Positions 6,649-16,101 are shown, numbered from the stretch's first letter. The stretch is 38,976 bases of DNA from Bacteroidales bacterium (GCA_024400415.1 JAKSMS010000017.1:1-38976); one strand, 5' to 3'. The notes: a model not told the origin generated them from the letters alone. Program-made: numbers and translations.

Positions 6649-8733
6649 ATCAAAAAGAGAAGATACATAATACTGGTATTGATGATGCTGACCTCAGCGA
6701 CGGCCTTCGCACAAAGGCCCGTCACTGGGGTTAGTACCAATCAAGGCGGTCCCACCACAGGACTGCCTACCAACGTGCGTACCGGTAATGGCGGAATGCG
6801 CGGCGGCAACGACAACGCCTTCCCTACCGACTCTACCCACGATGAGGTGAAGGGCATAGAGCATCACGAAGACATACCTGATTCGGTGCTGATCGGAAGC
6901 GTGTTCAGATTCCACTTCACTCCGCTTGCCGTGAAGATACTGAGCATCGAGCATCCCGACTTCGAACCTAGCGGAGCACAATATAACGATCCGCTGCATG
7001 CCATGAACGGCAACTTCTATCTGTCTACCGGAGTGATAGGCCAATCGCACAAGGGAACCTTCTATACCCTTGATGAGGGACTCGGCCGAACCTTTATGCC
7101 TAGCAGCCAAGAGGGATATCGGAAGACAATCCAGTCGGTGAATTTCTTTCAGGTACAGCGTCCATATACCGTGCTGAGCTACTATGGCTCTGGCAACAAG
7201 GACAACCTTGTGCATGTCAGCCACACGCAGAATGTGACCGAGCGATGGAACGTATCGTTGGATTATGACCTGATTCGTGCAGAAGGCATCTATGCCAATT
7301 CCGGCACCAAGAACCAATATCTGGATCTGACGACAAACTACTATTCCAAGGATTCTCGTTATCAGGTGCAAGGGGGGCTCATCTTCCAAAAAGCCTTTCT
7401 GAACGAAAACGGAGGCATGGCCAACGACTCCGTATTCATGAACGACCCCTCTGCCACCCTTTCAGGAATACCCGTAGCGTCGTATGATGCCGCCAGCAGC
7501 ACAAAAGGCCTCACTCTCTTTGCGCACCAGAGCTTCAATACTGTAAAACAAGTGGAATGGTACAGACCCGTAACGGCTTCGTTATTCGACACCATCACCA
7601 CCACGGATTCACTTGGAGCGACTACTACCAAAATCCAAAGTCGCGACACCATAGTGGGTTACGACACCCTTTACCCGAAAACGCCGCATGTGCTCAATAC
7701 GGGCGTATTCGGCTTGGATTTGGAGTATGGCCGATTCTCTCGCAAGTATATCGATTCTGTGCGCTTCAACCATCTCAACTACAACATCTACTGGACCAAC
7801 GATGCCTATCTGGACTATCGCTGGCACAATCCTTTCAAGCTTACTGTCGGCTTCAAAGGCAGCCGCGCCGAGGCGTTTATGCTTTCTGGGGAATGGCGAA
7901 CCATATCGGACTTCGGACCCTATGCCCACGCCGAAATTCATCCCTGGTACGGAACCCTCCACATCCATTCAGAGCTGAAAGGGTATGCCAACCTGGCCGT
8001 CTCAGACATTGTGCCGCACGAAATAGGTGCAGACCTATACGCCAAATACCTGATTCCGATGGACACCATCGACCGTTCCCGAATCTCGATAGGGATCCGC
8101 GGACTCGTGCGCCCAGACGAGGCCTCCTATCTGATGAGCGCCGGAGGAATCAAACTCAAGCAGTTCACGCTTGCCTATACCAGAGACAGCCTACTGCAGG
8201 TCGAGCTGCGGGCCAACGACATCGCCCACATGTCCAGGATATGCCTCGACCCTATCAGCGGCCATTTGACGACATATCATGTCTCCGACATGCTGTTTCA
8301 GGCACGAGTCGTACTCTCACTAAGAGCCGGCTGGTTCCACTATGACATGCAGCAGCTGGTTCAATATGCGGCGTCAGACCAGATAGACGTTCCATTCTGG
8401 ACATCGAAGAACTCGGTCTATGCCGACTTCAGCATCTTCGGCAACGCTCTTCGCACCCAGGTCGGATTCGACATCCGCTACCTTACCAGCTTCTTTGCCG
8501 ATGCCTACGACCCCGCGACAGGACTGTTCTACCAGCAGAGCGACACCAAGATAGGCAACAGCGTATGGGCAGACTTTTTCGTCAACCTACAGATCAAGCG
8601 CGCCACCTTGTATGCCAAGGTCGGACATTGGAACTCACTGCTTGAGCAGCACCCAAGCTACTTCCTCCTGCCGCACTATGCCGACAGACGACTGGGCGTA
8701 TTCTTCGGCATGACCTGGAAGTTCTTTGACTAA
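6649..8733 (+). CDS. putative outer-membrane porin (Porin_10 type), apparent ATC start
   Basis: Encodes about 694 residues. No ATG gives a normal signal peptide: the first in-frame ATG pair (6682/6685) or the TTG at 6679 would leave only a short hydrophobic stub before the AFA/Q cleavage site. Reading three codons behind the trxB stop, the frame gives KKRRYIILVLMML then TSATAFA, a textbook signal peptide, preceded by ATC at 6649 where ATG would be expected. The mature protein is beta-rich with many aromatic alternations and ends VGHWNSL...RRLGVFFGMTWKFFD, typical of the Bacteroidetes 'putative porin' family with its terminal aromatic strand. It should form an outer-membrane barrel of unknown specificity. 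The alternative is a sequencing error (ATG to ATC) or start at 6679. Confidence 0.75.
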   Translation: MKKRRYIILVLMMLTSATAFAQRPVTGVSTNQGGPTTGLPTNVRTGNGGMRGGNDNAFPTDSTHDEVKGIEHHEDIPDSVLIGSVFRFHFTPLAVKILSIEHPDFEPSGAQYNDPLHAMNGNFYLSTGVIGQSHKGTFYTLDEGLGRTFMPSSQEGYRKTIQSVNFFQVQRPYTVLSYYGSGNKDNLVHVSHTQNVTERWNVSLDYDLIRAEGIYANSGTKNQYLDLTTNYYSKDSRYQVQGGLIFQKAFLNENGGMANDSVFMNDPSATLSGIPVASYDAASSTKGLTLFAHQSFNTVKQVEWYRPVTASLFDTITTTDSLGATTTKIQSRDTIVGYDTLYPKTPHVLNTGVFGLDLEYGRFSRKYIDSVRFNHLNYNIYWTNDAYLDYRWHNPFKLTVGFKGSRAEAFMLSGEWRTISDFGPYAHAEIHPWYGTLHIHSELKGYANLAVSDIVPHEIGADLYAKYLIPMDTIDRSRISIGIRGLVRPDEASYLMSAGGIKLKQFTLAYTRDSLLQVELRANDIAHMSRICLDPISGHLTTYHVSDMLFQARVVLSLRAGWFHYDMQQLVQYAASDQIDVPFWTSKNSVYADFSIFGNALRTQVGFDIRYLTSFFADAYDPATGLFYQQSDTKIGNSVWADFFVNLQIKRATLYAKVGHWNSLLEQHPSYFLLPHYADRRLGVFFGMTWKFFD

Positions 8734-8770
8734 CGAATAAAAAAAATAGTAATAATAAATAATAATCATC

Positions 8771-9781
8771 ATGGAATTAGAAATCATGAACCAGATCAAA
8801 GCCAAGGCAAAGGCTGCAAACAAATGCATCGTCTTGGCAGAAGGAACTGAAGAGAGAACCCTCAAGGCTGCCGACGTAATCCTGAGCGAAGGTATTGCCC
8901 GCCTGATCCTGCTTGGCAATGAAGCCGAAATCAAAAATCTCGCTGCAGAATGGGGACTCAAGAATATCGATAAGGCCACCATCATCGACCCTGTAACCAA
9001 TCCTAAAAAAGAGTACTATGCCGAAATGCTTTGCGAAATCCGCAAGAAAAAGGGTATGCAGATGGATGAGGCCATGAAGCTGGTTGAAGATCCTCTCTAC
9101 CTGGCCACCCTTCTGATCAAGAATGGTGACGCAGATGGCGAAGTTGCTGGTGCACGCAATGCTACTGGCGACGTGCTGCGTCCTGCATTCCAGATCGTAA
9201 AGACCCTCCCTGGCGTTAGCGTAGTTTCTGGCGCCTTTATCATGGTGCTCAAAGATAAGACCTATGGCGAAAACGGCATGATGGTGTTCGCAGACTGCGC
9301 AGCCACTCCATGCCCTACCGATCGCGAACTTGCCGAGATAGCCGTTGTTTCGGCCAGGACTGCTAAGGCAATCGCCGGCTTCGAGGAACCACGCGTAGCC
9401 ATCCTCTCATTCTCTACCAAGGGCAGCGCCAAGCACGAACTGGTCGACAAGGTCATTTCCGCCACCAAGATTGCTCACGAACTCGACCCAGAGGTGAAAC
9501 TCGACGGCGAGCTCCAGGCCGATGCCGCCATCGTGCCTAAGGTTGGCGCCAGCAAGGCTCCCGAAAGCGAAATCGCTGGCAAGGCCAACGTATTGGTATT
9601 CCCCGACCTCCAGGCTGGCAATATCTGCTACAAGCTTGTTCAGCGTCTCGCTGGCGCAGAGGCCATCGGACCCGTAATGCAGGGTATGGCAGCACCTATC
9701 AACGACCTCAGCCGCGGCTGCTCTGTCGAGGACGTCATCAACGTAGTGGCCATAACCGCTTCACAAGCAGCAGCCAAATAA
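8771..9781 (+). CDS. pta: phosphate acetyltransferase
   Basis: Interconverts acetyl-CoA plus phosphate and acetyl phosphate plus CoA in the cytoplasm. The 336 residues match the short single-domain Pta: IVLAEGTEERTL near the N-terminus, GEVAGARNATGDVLRPA around 120-138, VVSGAFIM, FADCAATPCPT, AILSFSTKGSA, LDGELQADAAIVPKVGASKAP, and NVLVFPDLQAGNICYKLVQRLAGA. The phosphotransacetylase-specific signatures are intact. In many Bacteroidetes ackA lies next to pta; here the neighbours are the porin gene and glyS, so acetate kinase must be elsewhere or absent. An alternative in-frame ATG at 8786 exists, but the first ATG is reasonable. Confidence 0.95.
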   Translation: MELEIMNQIKAKAKAANKCIVLAEGTEERTLKAADVILSEGIARLILLGNEAEIKNLAAEWGLKNIDKATIIDPVTNPKKEYYAEMLCEIRKKKGMQMDEAMKLVEDPLYLATLLIKNGDADGEVAGARNATGDVLRPAFQIVKTLPGVSVVSGAFIMVLKDKTYGENGMMVFADCAATPCPTDRELAEIAVVSARTAKAIAGFEEPRVAILSFSTKGSAKHELVDKVISATKIAHELDPEVKLDGELQADAAIVPKVGASKAPESEIAGKANVLVFPDLQAGNICYKLVQRLAGAEAIGPVMQGMAAPINDLSRGCSVEDVINVVAITASQAAAK

Positions 9782-9805
9782 TAACGCTTAAAAGAATAAT
9801 TGAAT

Positions 9806-11338
9806 ATGGCAAATCAAGAAGATGCTTTCAAGAAAGTAGTATCCCACGCCAAAGAATACGGCTTTATCTTCCCAAGCAGCGAGATCTACGACGGACTCGG
9901 AGCCGTTTACGATTACGGCCAGCTGGGTACCGAACTCAAAAATAATATCAAACAGTATTGGTGGAAATCTATGGTGCAGTATCACGAGAATATCGTGGGC
10001 ATCGACTCCGCCATCTTCATGCACCCCAAGATCTGGAAGGCTTCCGGCCACGTGGATGCATTCAACGACCCATTGATCGACAACAAGGATTCAAAGAAAC
10101 GCTATCGCGCCGACGTACTTATCGAGGACCACATTGCCAAGATTGAAGACAAGATCAAGAAGGAGTGCGAGAAGGCCGCCAAGCGTTTTGGCGACGCTTT
10201 CGACCGTGAGCAGTTCATTACCACCAATGCCCGCGTGCTTGAACATCAGAAGCAGATTGACGAGATCCGCAACAAGTATGCCGAACTGATGAATGCCAAC
10301 GACCTCGACGGCCTCAAGCAGCTCATCCTCGACCTCGGCATCGTTTGTCCTATCTCCGGCACCCGCAACTGGACAGACGTGCGCCAGTTCAACCTTATGT
10401 TCGCCACCAAGATGGGTTCGGTAATTGATGATTCCGATACGCTTTACCTCCGTCCTGAGACTGCACAAGGTATCTTTGTCAACTTCCTCAACGTGCAGAA
10501 ATCCGGCCGCATGAAGATTCCTTTCGGTATTGCCCAGATCGGTAAGGCCTTCCGCAATGAGATCGTTGCTCGCCAGTTCATCTTCCGCATGCGCGAATTC
10601 GAACAGATGGAGATGCAGTTCTTCGTACGTCCTGGAACCGAACTCGAATGGTTCAAGCAGTGGAAAGAAGAGCGCCTGCGCTGGCACCTCGCCCTGGGCA
10701 TCCCAGCAGAGAAATATCGCTACCACGACCACGAGAAGCTGGCCCACTACGCCAATGCTGCTACCGATATCGAATTTGAATTCCCATTCGGATTCAAAGA
10801 ACTCGAAGGCATCCACTCACGTACCGACTTCGACCTCTCACGCCACAGCGAGTTCTCTGGCAAGAAGCTCCAATACTTCGACTCAGAACTCAACGAGAGC
10901 TACACTCCTTACGTGATTGAGACCTCCATCGGCGTGGACCGCACCTTCCTTGCCATCTTCAGCCACGCGCTCAAAGACGAGACTCTCGAGGACGGATCAA
11001 CCCGCACAGTGCTCTCTCTCCCAGCCTGCCTGGCTCCTTACAAGGCTGCCATCCTTCCTCTCGTGAAGAAAGACGGACTCCCTGAGAAGGCTCGCGAAAT
11101 CATGGACATGCTCAAATTCGACTTCATGCTCCAGTATGACGAAAAAGACGCCATCGGCCGTCGCTATCGTCGCCAGGATGCTATCGGAACCCCATTCTGC
11201 ATCACCGTCGACAACGACACTCTGCAGGACAACTGCGTAACCGTTCGCGACCGCGACACCATGCAGCAGGAGCGCATCTCTGTCGAGAATCTCCGCGCCT
11301 ACCTCCATGAGCACATACAGCCCATCACTGTAAAATAA
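9806..11338 (+). CDS. glyS: glycyl-tRNA synthetase (single-chain, homodimeric type)
   Basis: Charges tRNA-Gly with glycine. The ATG at 9806 is chosen over an in-frame TTG at 9800, giving 510 residues. Class II features are clear: YGFIFPSSEIYDGLGAVYDYG at the N-terminus, motif 1 near HVDAFNDP, motif 2 in FRNEIVARQFIFRMREFEQMEMQFF, motif 3 in ETSIGVDRTFLAIF, and a C-terminal anticodon-binding domain beginning near LPACLAPYKAAILPL. This is the archaeal/eukaryotic-like alpha2 form, not the alpha2-beta2 GlyQ/GlyS form. A strong stem-loop terminator (11358-11394) follows. Confidence 0.95.
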   Translation: MANQEDAFKKVVSHAKEYGFIFPSSEIYDGLGAVYDYGQLGTELKNNIKQYWWKSMVQYHENIVGIDSAIFMHPKIWKASGHVDAFNDPLIDNKDSKKRYRADVLIEDHIAKIEDKIKKECEKAAKRFGDAFDREQFITTNARVLEHQKQIDEIRNKYAELMNANDLDGLKQLILDLGIVCPISGTRNWTDVRQFNLMFATKMGSVIDDSDTLYLRPETAQGIFVNFLNVQKSGRMKIPFGIAQIGKAFRNEIVARQFIFRMREFEQMEMQFFVRPGTELEWFKQWKEERLRWHLALGIPAEKYRYHDHEKLAHYANAATDIEFEFPFGFKELEGIHSRTDFDLSRHSEFSGKKLQYFDSELNESYTPYVIETSIGVDRTFLAIFSHALKDETLEDGSTRTVLSLPACLAPYKAAILPLVKKDGLPEKAREIMDMLKFDFMLQYDEKDAIGRRYRRQDAIGTPFCITVDNDTLQDNCVTVRDRDTMQQERISVENLRAYLHEHIQPITVK

Positions 11339-11357
11339 TTATCCATCATGATAATAT

Positions 11358-11394
11358 AATGGAATCATCGCCACAGATTGGCGTTGATTCCATT
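11358..11394 (+). terminator. intrinsic terminator after glyS
   Basis: A 10-bp stem AATGGAATCA/TGATTCCATT, one T-T mismatch, then 5 bp CGCCA/TGGCG around a CAGAT loop, followed by a T-rich tract. An apparent upstream ATG at 11359 for the M16 gene falls inside this stem and is therefore rejected as a start. Confidence 0.85.
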
Positions 11395-11415
11395 TTTATA
11401 AAGCTTAAACAAAAT

Positions 11416-14292
11416 ATGAAAAGATTAGTATCTACTATCCTAACCCTGTGCGCTTTGGCATTTTCTGCAAACGCGCAGCAGAAGGTCAAATACGAGAGCT
11501 ACACCCTTCCTAATGGAATGCAGGTAATGCTTGCTGAGGAACACTCCGAGCCAAAGGTGTTTGGCGGCATCCTCGTCCATGCCGGTTCCAAAAATGAAGA
11601 CCCTAGCATAACCGGCGTAGCACACTATTTCGAGCATATGATGTTCAAAGGGACCGACCGTATCGGCACCATCGATTGGGCAGCCGAAAGCCTCTATCTC
11701 GACAGCATCAGCGCTCAATACGACAAACTCCATGCCACCAGCGACGACAACGAGCGCAAAGCCATCCAACGCGAAATCAACCGCCTCAACATAGCCGCCT
11801 CCAAGTATGCCATACCCAACGAGGTCGACGCCATCCTCTCCAAGATCGGATCCACCGGGGTTAATGCTGGCACCAGCTATGATTATACGGTTTATTACAA
11901 CTCATTCCCATCTAACCAGATGGAGAATTGGATGGATATCTATGTAGAGCGCTTCCGCTATCCGGTATTCCGCCTCTTCCAGTCCGAACTCGAGGCCGTA
12001 TACGAGGAAAAGAACATGTATGAAGACTCCCCTATCTATGCATTCCAGCACCAGATGTTCAAGGAGTGCTTCGGAGAACATCCCTATAGCCGCGATGTCA
12101 TCGGTCTCGGCGAGCACCTCAAGAACCCACAGCCGTCTGAGATGCGCCGATTCTTCAACACCTACTATGTTGCCAACAATATGGTGCTAGTACTCGTGGG
12201 CGATTTCGACATTGCATCCATCAAGCCAATGATCGAGAACAAGTTTGGCGGTATGCGACAAGGCCAACTACCCGCTAAGAAGAGCTACAAGCTTCCTACT
12301 TTCGAGAAACAAGAAATCAGAGAAGTGAAGATGACCCCTATACCACTGGGAATGATAGTATTCCCTGGCGTCCCTGCAGGACATCCTGACGAAATACCGC
12401 TTCAAGTGTTAAGCTCTATCATTAGCGGCGGCTCCGGTATTATGGACCGTGCCGCTTCTCAAGGTCGCGTGATGATGGCCAACTATTCATGCGGCTCACT
12501 CGAGGATGCTGGTATCAATCTGGTAATGTATGCTCCCAACCTGCTCAAACAGAGCCATGCTGAGGCCGAGAAGGTAATCTGGGGATGCCTGGATTCCATC
12601 AAGAATGGATATTTTTCAGAAGAACTCCTAGATGCCATAAAGACTAACGCTCTAATGGAACGCGAACTTCAGATTGAAGACCTCAATGGCTTAGCATCTC
12701 TATTCCAAGAACTTGGCATGCAGGGTAAAAGTTTCGAGCAATGGGAAGCCGATAACGAACGTCTGCAGAAACTCACTCGCGAGGACATCATAAATATTGC
12801 TAAGAAATACTTCAATCCAGATCATTGTACCATTGTACGTTCCAAGATGGGATTTCCTGCCAAAGATGCAGTCAATAAGCCAGATTGGGACCACCTCGAC
12901 GCGCAGAATGTTGGAGCCCAGTCGGAGTTTGCAAAAGAGATCTATTCTCGTCAAGTAGAATCGGTAAAGCCAGAGTCTATTGTTTTCGGCAAAGATGTTC
13001 GCATCACGCCTATCAACAGCCACTTCGACCTCTACTCTACCCCCAATCCAAAGAACAACATTTTCTCATTGTCCATCACCTACGACTATGGCACTATGGA
13101 CGATCCTGATCTCGACCGCGCCGCCTCATACTTCGACCTTATTGGTGCCAAAGGTATGGACCACGAGGACTACATCTTGCAACTGCAGCGCCTTGGAGCC
13201 TCTTTCAGTGTAAATGTATTCAACTCATCTACCACCATCACTATTATGGGCTACGACAAGAATATGGATCAAATACTTGAACTTGTAAGAGCCAAGTTTG
13301 ACTCACCCAGCCACGACCAAAGACAAATCACCAATATCGTTGATGGTGTAAAAGCTGAGGCCAAGACGGCTAAATCTGATGCCAGCACATGGTTTGATGC
13401 ATTAGCAAGATATGTACGTTTCGGCCAGCAGTCCGAATATCTACGCCACACGCCTATCAAGGAATGGCAGAAAGAGGCAACAGGCGAAAAACTGATGCAG
13501 GAATTCCAGGGTATCTTCCTCCATGGAGGCCATGTGGCCTATACAGGTAATCTCAAAGACAAGCAGGTTATCGACCAACTTCTTAAGCATAACTTCATCC
13601 CATCCAACGCTAAGGATATGCCTATTCGCGACTACAAAGACCAGCTGCCTTCCGACAATCAGGTCTTCTATGTCCACAACAAAAAGTTTGGCCAATCCAC
13701 CCTCCAGATCTACCTTCCATCCATCGAAGTGGCCGAAAGCGACAAGGCAGTTTGCGAAGTATTCAACGAGTACTATGGTGCAGGTGGTATGAATTCGCTC
13801 ATCTTCCAAGAGATTCGCGAATTCCGAAGCCTTGGCTATACAACCTATGGCATCTTCCATTCCGACCCTCGTCACATCAATGGCGGCAAACTCATGACCT
13901 ATCTTGGAACACAGAGCGACAAAACCCTCGACGGCCTTTTGGCACTTGACTCATTGATGACAACAATCCCGATCCGCAGCGACAAATTCCAGATTGCTCG
14001 TGACTATATGGTGCTCAAGCGCAATGGAAGCTACACCCACTTCCGCAGTATGCCCGAGAGCGTTTACAGCTGGAAGCAGGTGATGGGCTACAAGGAAGAC
14101 CCTCGTGCAGCCATTACCGCACAGATACCATCTATCACCGAAGAGGCCATGCAGAAGTTCATCGACAAATACATTTCTAATAGGCCCAAGGTCTATATTA
14201 TCTCAGGCAACGCCAAGCGCTTCAACGTTAAAGAACTACAAAAACTTGGCAAGGTCACCAAGCTCAAACAGAGCCAGATAATGTCATTCTAG
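11416..14292 (+). CDS. secreted M16 family zinc metallopeptidase (insulinase-like, two-domain)
   Basis: The ATG at 11416 gives 958 residues with a clean signal peptide (MKRLVSTILTLCALAFSANA, cleavage before QQ). An earlier in-frame ATG would add residues translated from the glyS terminator. The inverted zinc motif HYFEH is at residues 70-74 (HxxEH), and the distal Glu ligand is probably E198 in ELEAVYEEKNMYEDS. A second M16 domain without the zinc motif follows (from ~500: HFDLYSTPNPKNNIFSLSITYDYG, then EYYGAGGMNSLIFQEIREFRSLGY), the usual active/inactive pair forming a degradation chamber. It is expected in the periplasm, degrading peptides. The gene ends at a bidirectional terminator. Confidence 0.93.
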   Translation: MKRLVSTILTLCALAFSANAQQKVKYESYTLPNGMQVMLAEEHSEPKVFGGILVHAGSKNEDPSITGVAHYFEHMMFKGTDRIGTIDWAAESLYLDSISAQYDKLHATSDDNERKAIQREINRLNIAASKYAIPNEVDAILSKIGSTGVNAGTSYDYTVYYNSFPSNQMENWMDIYVERFRYPVFRLFQSELEAVYEEKNMYEDSPIYAFQHQMFKECFGEHPYSRDVIGLGEHLKNPQPSEMRRFFNTYYVANNMVLVLVGDFDIASIKPMIENKFGGMRQGQLPAKKSYKLPTFEKQEIREVKMTPIPLGMIVFPGVPAGHPDEIPLQVLSSIISGGSGIMDRAASQGRVMMANYSCGSLEDAGINLVMYAPNLLKQSHAEAEKVIWGCLDSIKNGYFSEELLDAIKTNALMERELQIEDLNGLASLFQELGMQGKSFEQWEADNERLQKLTREDIINIAKKYFNPDHCTIVRSKMGFPAKDAVNKPDWDHLDAQNVGAQSEFAKEIYSRQVESVKPESIVFGKDVRITPINSHFDLYSTPNPKNNIFSLSITYDYGTMDDPDLDRAASYFDLIGAKGMDHEDYILQLQRLGASFSVNVFNSSTTITIMGYDKNMDQILELVRAKFDSPSHDQRQITNIVDGVKAEAKTAKSDASTWFDALARYVRFGQQSEYLRHTPIKEWQKEATGEKLMQEFQGIFLHGGHVAYTGNLKDKQVIDQLLKHNFIPSNAKDMPIRDYKDQLPSDNQVFYVHNKKFGQSTLQIYLPSIEVAESDKAVCEVFNEYYGAGGMNSLIFQEIREFRSLGYTTYGIFHSDPRHINGGKLMTYLGTQSDKTLDGLLALDSLMTTIPIRSDKFQIARDYMVLKRNGSYTHFRSMPESVYSWKQVMGYKEDPRAAITAQIPSITEEAMQKFIDKYISNRPKVYIISGNAKRFNVKELQKLGKVTKLKQSQIMSF

Positions 14293-14309
14293 GCCCAACG
14301 ACAAATACA

Positions 14310-14347
14310 ATACAAAAAAGGATGTGCATGCACATCCTTTTTTGTAT
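14310..14347. terminator. bidirectional intrinsic terminator (38-base palindrome)
   Basis: A-tract, GGATGTGCA/TGCACATCC, T-tract: the whole of 14310-14347 is self-complementary. It lies between the stop codons of the convergent M16 gene and hydG and should terminate both transcripts. Confidence 0.92.
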
Positions 14348-14365
14348 ACACAGTCCAGCTGCTCG

Positions 14366-15757
14366 CTAGAAGTACAGGTCGCGTTCACCCTTGGCAATCT
14401 TATCCAGATTCTCGATAATCTTGCTACGGCGAGGCTCAGCAAAATCATGCGTCAGCAGCTGCAGAAGGTCGAGGCCCTTAGCCTTGGTGTCGGGGCTGGC
14501 ATAGTCCATCAGATACTCCATAAAGGTAAACATGCCGTTAGGCTTGCAGAAGTTCTTGATATCGCCAGGCTTAGCCAGATCCATAAAGTCGGCGCCTTGG
14601 CGTCCTTTGCGATAGCATCCCGTACAGAAGCTAGGAATATAGCCGCCGTCAATCATCTTGCTGATCACCTCATCCAGCGAGCGATGGTCGCCCAGCGAGA
14701 ATTGGCTTCCCGTGCTCTTATCCTCATAGCCGCCAGGGTTCGTCTCTGAAGCAGCAGAAATCTGGCTCACGCCATACTTGATCAGCTCGTCACGCATTTC
14801 AGGCTTCTCGCGGGTCGAGATGATGATACCCGTATAAGGCAGCGCAATACGGATGATAGCAATAATCTTGCGGAAATCCTTGTCGTTTACCGGGTTTGGA
14901 ATATTCTCAGGCTGAGAGAATGGAGTGCCTTCTGCCGGCTCAATTCGTGGGAACGACACCGTGTGAGGGCCACAGCCATACTCTTCCTCCAGATGACGGG
15001 CGTGTTCCATAATGCCGAGGATCTCAAAGCGGTAGTCCACCAGACCAAAGAGAACGCCCAATCCAATATCGTTGATTCCACCTTCCTGGGCGCGATCCAT
15101 ACAGGTAAGCCTATACAGGTAGTCCGACTTAGGTCCTATTGGGTGGAACTTCTTGTACTCCACCTCGTCGTAAGTCTCCTGGAAGCACACATAGGTTCCG
15201 ATATGCTCGCTCCAGAGTTTATGGAAATCTTCAGTGCTCATAGGAGCCAATTCCACGTTGATGCGGCGGATGCGGCTGCCCTTCTCATCTCTGGCGGCAT
15301 AGGTGCGGCGGATAGCCTCCACCATATAGTCGGCGTCGTTGCGAGGACTTTCACCACAAATCAGGAGCGCACGCTTATGGCCCATTCTAAGCAAGGTCTT
15401 CGTTTCGTTCTCAATCTCATCCATGGTTAGCACTTTGCGCTTCAAGGTCTTGTTATCAAGACGGAATCCGCAATACACACAGTTGTTCACGCAGGCATTG
15501 CCCGTATAGATAGGTGCAAAAAGCACCAAGCGCTTGCCATAGATCTGCTCCTTGGCAAACATAGCGGTATCTAATATTTTCTGGATGTCGGCCTCATCCT
15601 CAACCATCAGCAGCTTGGCCACGTCTTCAAGGCCAAGTCCCTTCAGTTTGCGGGCCTTGTTAAGGATTTCGTTCAGTTCCTGCTCTGTAGGTGCAGGATT
15701 CTGCAGCAGGCTGTAAAGCTTGTCGCGATCGATAAAGTTCTGATGCTTCATTGACAT
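14366..15757 (-). CDS. hydG: [FeFe]-hydrogenase maturase HydG (radical SAM tyrosine lyase)
   Basis: HydG cleaves tyrosine to supply the CO and cyanide ligands of the hydrogenase H-cluster. The 463 residues contain the radical-SAM cluster motif C89-x3-C93-x2-C96 (CVNNCVYCGF), which differs from the spacing in ThiH only outside this motif. The distinguishing C-terminal auxiliary-cluster motif C378-x2-C381-x22-C404 is complete. This separates HydG from ThiH and HydE. Length is normal. The gene follows a TM1266-like regulator by 23 bases in the same direction. hydE, hydF and the hydrogenase itself are not in the window. Confidence 0.95.
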   Translation of the reverse strand: MSMKHQNFIDRDKLYSLLQNPAPTEQELNEILNKARKLKGLGLEDVAKLLMVEDEADIQKILDTAMFAKEQIYGKRLVLFAPIYTGNACVNNCVYCGFRLDNKTLKRKVLTMDEIENETKTLLRMGHKRALLICGESPRNDADYMVEAIRRTYAARDEKGSRIRRINVELAPMSTEDFHKLWSEHIGTYVCFQETYDEVEYKKFHPIGPKSDYLYRLTCMDRAQEGGINDIGLGVLFGLVDYRFEILGIMEHARHLEEEYGCGPHTVSFPRIEPAEGTPFSQPENIPNPVNDKDFRKIIAIIRIALPYTGIIISTREKPEMRDELIKYGVSQISAASETNPGGYEDKSTGSQFSLGDHRSLDEVISKMIDGGYIPSFCTGCYRKGRQGADFMDLAKPGDIKNFCKPNGMFTFMEYLMDYASPDTKAKGLDLLQLLTHDFAEPRRSKIIENLDKIAKGERDLYF

Positions 15758-15780
15758 AGTGATGTATCTTTTTTTGGTAA

Positions 15781-16026
15781 TTAAATCTTGGTTAATACAG
15801 ATTTTGCCTGGACACGCTGAATTCTGCCCAGCGAACCCGTCAACGCATTGATTCTGTCAGGTTCCCCCTCTACTATCAACGATATCACGCCCACCGCCCT
15901 ATCATGGAACGGCAAGCCTTGTCTACAAAGGACAATATCAGCATGATTTGATATGGCAACGTTAACTTCTGCAGCCATAGATCGGTCCTCTACAAGGACC
16001 GTAATAGTTCCTATTCTCTTATCCAT
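15781..16026 (-). CDS. TM1266-like iron-only hydrogenase system regulator
   Basis: An 81-residue protein with the ferredoxin-like/ACT-type fold seen in NikR C-terminal domains: RIGTITVLVEDRS, then HADIVLCRQGLPFHDRAVGVISLIVEG, then DRINALTGSLGRIQRVQAKSVL. This pattern is the 'iron-only hydrogenase system putative regulator' family first structurally known as TM1266, which often sits beside hydE/F/G. It begins the hydG transcript. No DNA-binding domain is present, so any regulatory role would act through small-molecule binding or a partner; this is unresolved in the family. Confidence 0.85.
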   Translation of the reverse strand: MDKRIGTITVLVEDRSMAAEVNVAISNHADIVLCRQGLPFHDRAVGVISLIVEGEPDRINALTGSLGRIQRVQAKSVLTKI

Positions 16027-16067
16027 CAGGTGTTAGGCTTTTGGGTCAGACGAATCAATAACAGCTG

Positions 16068-16101
16068 CAAAGATACTCATTTTTTTCGACATACCACCAA
16101 A
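16068..16101 (-). promoter_or_regulatory. promoter of the TM1266-like/hydG operon
   Basis: On the minus strand TATCTTTG (16075-16068) matches the -7 consensus; a TTTG lies at 16101-16098 with 22 bases between, slightly longer than usual. It is 41 bases upstream of the regulator's ATG. Confidence 0.5.

Noticed and set aside
10091..10816. Long minus-strand open frame inside glyS (and similar long antisense frames at 3226-4083, 6694-7389, 13441-13875, 19502-20098, 21465-22568, 35754-36413)
   Set aside because: Each lies opposite a strongly supported gene, shows no family motifs, and follows the strand-complement pattern of GC-biased codons.
11359..11415. Upstream ATG start for the M16 peptidase gene
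   Set aside because: It falls inside the glyS terminator stem and would bury the signal peptide; ATG at 11416 gives a normal one.
14366..15757. Alternative reading of the radical-SAM gene as thiH
   Set aside because: The C-terminal C-x2-C-x22-C cluster motif is complete, which ThiH lacks, and a hydrogenase-type regulator is adjacent.
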